Assembly (NCBI GenBank): GCA_037954325.1
Contig: JBBMNZ010000029.1
Coordinates: forward strand, 11,567,001-11,631,000
Length of the DNA: 64,000 nucleotides
Reading direction: 5' to 3'
Origin: Fistularia commersonii
Lineage: Eukaryota > Chordata > Actinopteri > Syngnathiformes > Fistulariidae
Shown: positions 57,819-64,000 of the stretch, piece after piece
How positions within the stretch are numbered: the first letter of the stretch is position 1
How the letters are laid out: each line of letters opens with the position of its first letter
The notes under the pieces: generated by a model
The model's database searches: none
What the model saw: only the letters and a program-made list of their open reading frames with translations
Told to the model about the DNA's origin: nothing
Position numbers and translations under genes: made by a program

Positions 57819-57844
57819 AGACTATGGCTCGAAGCGTAAGTCGG
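57819..57844 (+). CDS. sh3pxd2a: SH3PXD2A-like 26-bp micro-exon after the PX domain
   Basis: This exon is only 26 bp: phase 2 in, phase 1 out, with acceptor TTTTTCCTCAG and a consensus donor G/GTAAGT. With the GA carried over it encodes EDYGSKRKS plus one base. Human TKS5 has EDYGSSKRKS at the PX-SH3 linker, so this is the same micro-exon with one serine fewer. SH3PXD2B lacks the YGS motif here, which supports the A paralog. The next exon, the linker to the first SH3 domain, lies beyond the window. Confidence 0.88.
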
Positions 57845-59194
57845 GTAAGTCACCTGTTTTCGCTTTCTCTCATTCCTTGATGCTAATCTCATTTCACTTC
57901 ACTCTGCTCTTGTTATCAGTGTGTATACTCATTAAATCTACATGACAAATGTCATACTCTCTTTTGACTTATCCTGCCACCAGACACAGATATTATGTTT
58001 TCCATTGTTTCTCTTTTTGGTTGGGCTCAGACAGATGTCAGGCTCTCCCACTCTGTCTCTAGATGTGTTTTGAAGACAAGGATGGGCTTTCAGAATCGCC
58101 TCATATTCTTCAGTAAAGTAGAGCATCCTGTAAAAAGAAGCACCATCCTTCCATTCTGACAACAGAGATAGAAGTTAGAGCTAAAGAAACAGGATCTGCA
58201 GGTGACCTTCATAGCAGGACATTCTAGTTACTAAAGTAGTAAGACATTGAAGAAAAAGAAGAATGAAGAAATACTTTCAACGTTATGATAAAACATGTTC
58301 TGCAACAGACTTTGAATCATTCCTGTCAGTCCTTTTTTGATGTTCTTTCAAATAAACTCAAGGCTATAAAATAAGCCCGTATTCACTTTATCCAGCATGT
58401 TAATTCAATTCAATAAACCATAGCAAAACTGCCGTTTTTACCCGAAGGACTATTCAGTAATTTGATGCAGTCAAAGGGTATGAGCCTTGTTAGTCCTCGT
58501 TGGTACTGTATGGCTCTTAGAGGGAATTACATGCAGTATAGCTGCTTAACAAAAGCACTGGCACATGTGAGTCACTGAAGCATGCATCTCTGAAACCTAT
58601 ATTCTAAAGATTGGTTGATGGGAAGACATCACTCACACCTCTTATGGTTTTTGCGAGAAAAAAAAACAGGAAATTGTGAAAAATGGAGAGAATTACCCAA
58701 GTCATTTGTATGCCTCTGTCTTGGTATTTAATTGGCTTTAAGTGTCTGGAGCTTGGAATTTGTTTTAGTGGTGTTTGTGCAAATTTCAGTAGTTGATAGA
58801 TTCCACATTCACCACACAGTTCCACTTTATTAAACAAAATTCTGGTGAGACAATTTTTGGACTATAAACACAGAAATGGTATTATACACCAAGAAAAATC
58901 GGTCTGTTCCAGCCCCAATGAAAGCTCATTACAAATTCAATTACATCTACTGGTATATTCAATATATTTTCTTTTTTTTTTCCTCCACTGTTGCTCTGTT
59001 TTATTTCCTCTGTGTTGCTTCAGTCTTTGAAACATAATGTTTATTAATATGTATCATAACTGCCATTTTGCTACTGAACTAACCCGGTGATGCCTCACGA
59101 TTTGGAGTAATGTGTGATTATTTTGGGCCCAGCTGTTGTCTTAAAGGCTATTTTTGTCAATGTTGGATACTTAATGTGCGGATCAGAATCACCG
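57845..59194. other. Start of the last intron, nothing recognised
   Basis: Noncoding. Short frames near 57938-58840 have no motif. No transposon end is seen before 59195. Confidence 0.5.
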
Positions 59195-59800
59195 TGGACT
59201 AAAATGCTTGCAGATGACATGATCTGTAGTGAGAGCAGGGAGGGACCAGGTGGTGGAAAATCTCGAAAGTTTGAGGTATGCCCTTGAAAGGAGAGGACTG
59301 ACTACACGTGCGTGAATGAAAGTGGAACGGTGATGTTACAGGCAATAGTGATAAAGAAGGTGAAGGATTTAAGTACTTAGGGTCAACAGTTCAGAGCAAC
59401 TTGGAACTTGTGGAAAAGAGCTGAAGAAATGCATTCAAGCCGGTAGGAATGAGTGGAGGAGAGTGTCTGTCAGTTGTAATGTACAAAAAAAGAGTGTCAG
59501 CCAGAATAAAAGGAAAGATGTACAAGATGGCGGTGAGACCAGCTGTGGTGTAGGGTTTAGAGACAGTGTCATTGATGGAAAGACGGGAGACAGAGCTGGA
59601 GGTAACACAGATAAAAATATTGAGGTTCTCTTTGGAAGTGACAAGGGCAATAGGACAAGGAATTATTCCATCTTAGGGACAGCACATGTCAGATATTTTG
59701 GAGAGAAGGTCAGAGGGGCCTGACTGAGATGGTTTGGACATGTACAGAGGAGGGTAAGCGAATATACTGGTAAGAGAGAGTGGTAAATTTGGAGCTGCCA
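59195..59800 (+). mobile_element. RTE LINE fragment, 3' part (copy I)
   Basis: It starts at the RT active site (LADDM, altered from FADDIVIC) and runs through YGVEIKRLEDFRYLGSTVQ-like and KTGDRAGGNTD-type sequence to VLFGSDKGNRTRNYSILGTA and EKVRGA (59463-59723). Several frame breaks. The 3' terminus proper is not reached and the match fades after about 59800. Confidence 0.82.
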
Positions 59801-59864
59801 GGTTTTTGTAGCCTTTTGTATTTTTGGGAAGAGGATTGCGACTTTGTATGTTGCTTATTGGACA

Positions 59865-60150
59865 GAGGTAATTGGTGTGGTTGGCACTTTTGCCTCGTAA
59901 CATGAAGGACCCTGGTTCAATTCTCGCAGAGAGCTTTTCTGTGTGGAGTTTGAAGGGGCTTCCACCAGGTTTTCCGCCCACAGTCCAAAACCATGCTGAA
60001 GGTGAATTGGAAAAATTGCCCTCCTGTGTGGATGAGAGAGTGGATGGTTATTTGTCTCATATGAGGCCCTGTGATTGACTGCACCAGGATTCACCCTACA
60101 TCTCCACCAATTAGCTGCGATGAGCTCCAGCATAAAAAAGATAATGGATG
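59865..60150 (+). mobile_element. Fish SINE (DANA/Mermaid-like)
   Basis: A tRNA-like head (GGTTGGCACTTTTGCCTCGT, then GGTTCAATTCTCGC) is followed by the conserved body: TTCTGTGTGGAGTTTGAAGG, CACAGTCCAAAACCATGCTG and ATTTGTCTCATATGAGGCCC. The end GATGAGCTCCAGC is followed by GATAATGGATGGATAATTC. The head is decayed. This is the best copy of this SINE in the window. Confidence 0.82.
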
Positions 60151-60894
60151 GATAATTCATTTGGTGAAACTGGGATGTTGTTTCTAGCATTAACAATGGA
60201 CAGCCAAAATAAAGTTAAATCATCCACGCACACATTTATTTGGCCAGCCATCAATCTTAAAATACATGCTGCGTCATATTGTACCTAAGGTGTTTGAACT
60301 TCCTGTCATGTCCTGGGTCCATAGAGTAAGGATTTGTCAGGTGTTCTTCAACTAACGTCAAACCCATGGCTACTTAAATGATGAAAAAATGATATGACTA
60401 AAAGTCTTGTGATTCTCTTGTGAGGCTTGTGAAGTCTTTCAAAATATGGCTAGATGAAATTAGATTGATTTGATCATTTTGTAGCTTTGACATTCAACCA
60501 GACCCCTCCGCTACACAATAACATTGCCGTGGGTCAAAGGACAAGGCTATGCAAATCAAAGCTTTGTCTGAAGATGGCAGTATAAGCTACATTCACATCT
60601 CTACATGTTGCTATAACAGTAGAATAAGAGGAGACTGCAAACTGGACGCTGATTGTTGCCTTTGCAGGCAATGTATCTCAGATTTGAGCAGGATGCACTC
60701 CATTTGAGAAGGCTCATGTCCTGTTTAGCACCCAGCCAACAACAATCAACTCCTGCTGCTCTTCCAGACTTTCAAAATGTTACTCCAACACATTGAATTT
60801 TTGATGGGGGCTTGATGATACTTACAGAGAATAGAATTAAGGAATTTTTTTAGGGATGTGGGCTAATATTTACATGCATTGTCATCATTAGTCC
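60151..60894. other. Intronic sequence, nothing recognised
   Basis: Noncoding with no motif I can name. Confidence 0.5.
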
Positions 60895-60896
60895 CT

Positions 60897-63052
60897 TAAG
60901 GAGTCACCACAGGGAGTCTGTTTTCTCCATCTAATCCTGTTCTCTGCCTCCTCTTTATTAGTCTTTCTAGTTTGGAAATTGACGGTGTGATGCTCAATGT
61001 TATTAGTGGCTATGCCCCGCAGGTAGGATGTGAGTTCGAGGCGAAGGAGAAGCTCTGAAATTAACTAGAAGAAGTGATGCAGAATATACCCAGAGATGAG
61101 AGAGTGGTAATTGGTGCAGACTTAAATAGGCATGTAGGTGAAGGCAATAGAGGGGATGAAGAATTGATGGGCAGATTTGGTATACAGGATAGGAACGCAG
61201 AGGGACAGATGGTGGTAGATTTTGAAAAAAATTGGAAATGGTTGTAGTGAACATCTTTTTTCCAGGAAAGACAGGAACATAGGGTAATTTATAAGACTGG
61301 AGGTAGGAGCATGCAGGTAGACTACATCTTGTTTAGATGAGGTAACCCGACTGCAAAGTAGTTGTAGGTGGAAGTGTAGCCAGACAGCATAGGATGCTAG
61401 TTTGTAGGATGACTCTGGTGACAAGGAAGATCAAGAGGACAAAGGCAGGGCAGAGGACAAAGTGGTGGAAACTGAAAAGGGACGAGTATTGTATGGCTTT
61501 TAGGGTGAAGTTAAAAGAGGCTCTGGGTGGTCAGGGAGAGCTTTCCGGATGATTGGACAACAACAGATAGTGTTATTAGGGAGACAGGGAGGAAAGTACT
61601 TGGTGTCTCATCTGGAAGGAAAGTAGATAAGGAGACTTGGTGGTGGAACGAGGAAGTGCAGGAGCACATACAGAGAAAGCGGTTAGCAAAGAAGTGGGGT
61701 ACTGAGAGGACTGAAGAGAGCAGACAGTGTACAGGGAGATACAACGTAAGGACAGTAAGGAGGGAGAGAATGATCTATACAGGTTGGCGAAACAGAGATA
61801 AAGCTGGACAGGGTGTACAACATGTCTGGGTGATTAAGGATAGAGAAGAAAATGTATTAACAGATTGCTAGAAGAGTGGTGGGAGGATGGAAAGAGTACT
61901 TTGAAGAGCTGATGAATGTGGAAAATGAAAGACAGGCAAGGGTAGAAGAGGTGACAATTTTAGACCACAAAGAAGCAGAGATTAGTAAAAGTGAATTGAG
62001 GAAGACATTGAAGAGAATGAAGAGTTGAAAGGAAGTGGGTCCTGATGATACCTGATTGGAGGTGTGGAAGTGTCTAGGAGAGGCAGCAGTAGAGTTTCTG
62101 ACTAGATTATTCAACAGCATCTTAGAGAGGAAGAAGATGCCCGAAAAATGCAGACAAAGTGTGATTATTCCCATTTTTAAGACAAAGTACGATGTGCAGA
62201 ATTGCGGTAAATATAGAGGGATAAATTTGATGAGGCATACAATGAAGTTATGGGAAAGAGTAATGGAAGACTTGACTGAGAGCAGAGTCAGCGTTTGCGA
62301 ATAGCATATTGGCTTCATGCCTAGAAAGTGTACTACAGATGCAGTATTTGCTTTGAAAATGCTAATAGAGAAGTACAGAGAAGATCAGAGGGAGCTGCAT
62401 TGTGTTTTTGTAGACCTACAAATATGACAGGTTGCCAAGAGAGGAACTCTGGTATGGTATGAGGAAATCTGTAGTGGCAGAGAAGTATGTTAGAGTGGTG
62501 TAGGACATGTATGCTAGCTGTGAGACAGTGGTGCGGTGTGCTGAAGCATAACAGAGAAGTTCGAGGTGCAGGTTAGACTCCACCAGGGATCAGCTCTTAG
62601 CCCGTTCTCTGCAGTGGTGATGGACAGGCTGACAGATGTGGTTAGACAGAAATATCCATGGACCATGATGTTTGCGGATGACATTGTGATCTGTAGTGAG
62701 AGCAGACAACAGGTGGAGGAAAATCTAGAGAGGTGGAGGTATGCTCTGAAAAGGAGAGGAATGAAAGTTAGCTGCAGCAAGACAGATTATATTTGTGTGA
62801 ATTAGAGGAACTCAGGTGGAACTGTGAGGCTACAGGGAGTGGAGATCAAGAAGTTGGAGGATTTCAGGTACTTGGGGTCAACAGTCAGGTGCAACGGAGA
62901 GTGTGGCGAAGAAGTGAAGAGACGGGTTCAAGCAGGTTGGAATGGGTGGAGAAAAGTGTCAGGGGTACTATGCGATAGAATACTATCAGCCAGAGTGAAA
63001 GGAAAGGTGTACAAGACAGTGGTGAGACCAGTGATGCTGTATGGCCACCATA
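60897..63052. mobile_element. RTE LINE with inverted 5' segment (copy J)
   Basis: Two parts lie back to back. At 60897-60965 there is about 70 bp of the RTE 3' terminus on the minus strand (GAGTCACCACAGGGAGTC). From 60965 the + strand carries the endonuclease (DGVMLNVISGYAPQVGCEFE near 60980), the RT N-terminal block (MEVWKCLGEAAVEFLTRLFN, 62056-62304), the palm with intact FADDIVICSES (62566-62805), and the RT C-terminal region to about 63052. It is the only copy where FADD is readable in a long clean frame. Frameshifts elsewhere still break the ORF. The arrangement suggests twin-priming inversion. Confidence 0.85.
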
Positions 63053-63174
63053 TCCAGCTTGTGCGCATTAAGATGTTTGAGTGCAACTTGGTGTGCTCAC
63101 AAAGTGCAGGTGCAAGGATGAGTGCAATTTAAGTGGCAGTAGACTTTACATGTGCAAGGAGAAGAGGCCTGCAC

Positions 63175-64000
63175 AACCCAACTCTCGGTGCCAATAACTG
63201 AATGGGCACCAGTGGAAATTGGGCTGCTATGGGAAAAGGAAGGAGGGAGGTGTGTACGTAAGCAGAGAGAGAACATGAAAGAGTCTTGAACTGAATGTAA
63301 GAACTTTGAAAGTTGGGACTATGACATGTCAGATGAGAGAGTTTGATGACATGATGCAGAGGAGGAATTTTGATGTGATGTGTCTAGCAAGGCTAGAACT
63401 TTAGGAGTAGGATTAAAGGTTCTCTGCAGGTAAAAAGAGTGTCAGATAGAGTGTGAAGCTAGAAATTGAAGGAATGATGCTCAGTGTTGTTAGTGGTTCA
63501 GCTCCGCAGGTGGGATGTCAGTTAAGGGAGAAGGAAAAAAGAATATTCCTCGAGGTTGAGAGAATGGCAATTGGAGCAGTCTTCAACGGACATCTTGGTG
63601 CAGTCACTAAAGGTAATGACGACATGATGGGCATGTTGGTATCCAGGATCAGAACAGAGGCAGAGACAGAGGATTGTAGATTTTGCAAAGATGATTGAAA
63701 TAGCTGTTATGAATATTTTCTTCCAGAAGAGGCAGGATCATGGAGTAACTTATAAAAGTGGAGGTAAGAGCAAAAAGGTTGACTATGTCATGTATGGATG
63801 ATGTGATCTGAAGTAGACTGCAATGTAGTGGTAGGTGACGGTGTAGCCAGACAGCAGAAAATGGTAAGTTTGTAGGATAACTCTTGGCAAGGATGAAGAA
63901 GAGGACAAGGACAGAGCAGAGGATTTACTGGATGAAAGTTGAAAAATGAGGAGTGTTATGTGGTTTTCAGGGAGGAGGTAAGACAGGCTTGGGGAGCTTT
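63175..64000 (+). mobile_element. RTE LINE 5' part, running off the window (copy K)
   Basis: It begins with the 5' UTR motif GGCACCAGTGGAAATTGGGC and continues to the endonuclease (EIEGMMLSVVSGSAPQVGCQ, 63453-63698, and ERMAIGAVFNGHLGAVTKGN). Beyond 63700 the EN-RT linker matches copies H and J in base order. The rest lies outside the window. The frame is broken. Confidence 0.88.

Noticed and set aside
61857..62318. 153-codon minus strand frame
   Set aside because: It is antisense to the RT N-terminal block of RTE copy J.
1..64000. CRISPR array, operon or phage-like system
   Set aside because: Repeats are microsatellites and transposons; introns with GT-AG sites and vertebrate-type genes show eukaryotic DNA.

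Overview
This window is animal nuclear DNA, almost certainly from a teleost fish. It is AT-rich and exon-poor and full of old fish-type transposons: an RTE-clade LINE, Rex1/L2-like LINEs, Tc1, hAT, pogo/Tigger, piggyBac, Ty3/Gypsy gag and tRNA-derived SINEs. I see nothing bacterial and no CRISPR array. The one host gene I can support runs left to right on the + strand. Five short exons encode most of the phosphoinositide-binding PX domain of an SH3PXD2A (TKS5/FISH)-type podosome and invadopodium scaffold. They lie at 7540-7620, 34853-34928, 39044-39120, 40498-40589 and 57819-57844. Their splice sites and codon phases join without a break, and together they match about residues 25-138 of the human protein. 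The first coding exon lies upstream of the window and the SH3 domains lie downstream.

Everything else is intron. The intron before 7540 holds a tRNA-Glu-like pseudogene, a hAT element with a perfect 8-bp target duplication, a nearly 3-kb RTE copy and a pogo/Tigger element ending only 50 bp before the exon. The 27-kb intron 7621-34852 is the most layered: a piggyBac fragment inside a ZMYM-like hAT, inside a Rex1-like LINE, inside a Tc1 element (8965-13430). It also holds several RTE pieces, a second Tc1, a hAT with full transposase remnants that is itself split by a SINE, and a second pogo element. A run of about 44 GT units starts 7 bp after the 5' splice site at 34929. The 17-kb intron 40590-57818 has LINE, hAT, piggyBac and Gypsy-gag relics, then a long quiet stretch (46.8-52.2 kb). 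The last intron carries three more RTE copies, one with an inverted 5' segment.

None of the transposon reading frames looks intact; all carry stops, frameshifts or deletions. I found no previously undescribed functional system. The points most worth a second look are the splice-site-adjacent GT repeat and pogo element, the four-level nested insertion, the tRNA-Ala/LINE-tail SINE, the twin-priming-like RTE copy, and CTCF-like motifs inside or beside DNA transposons.
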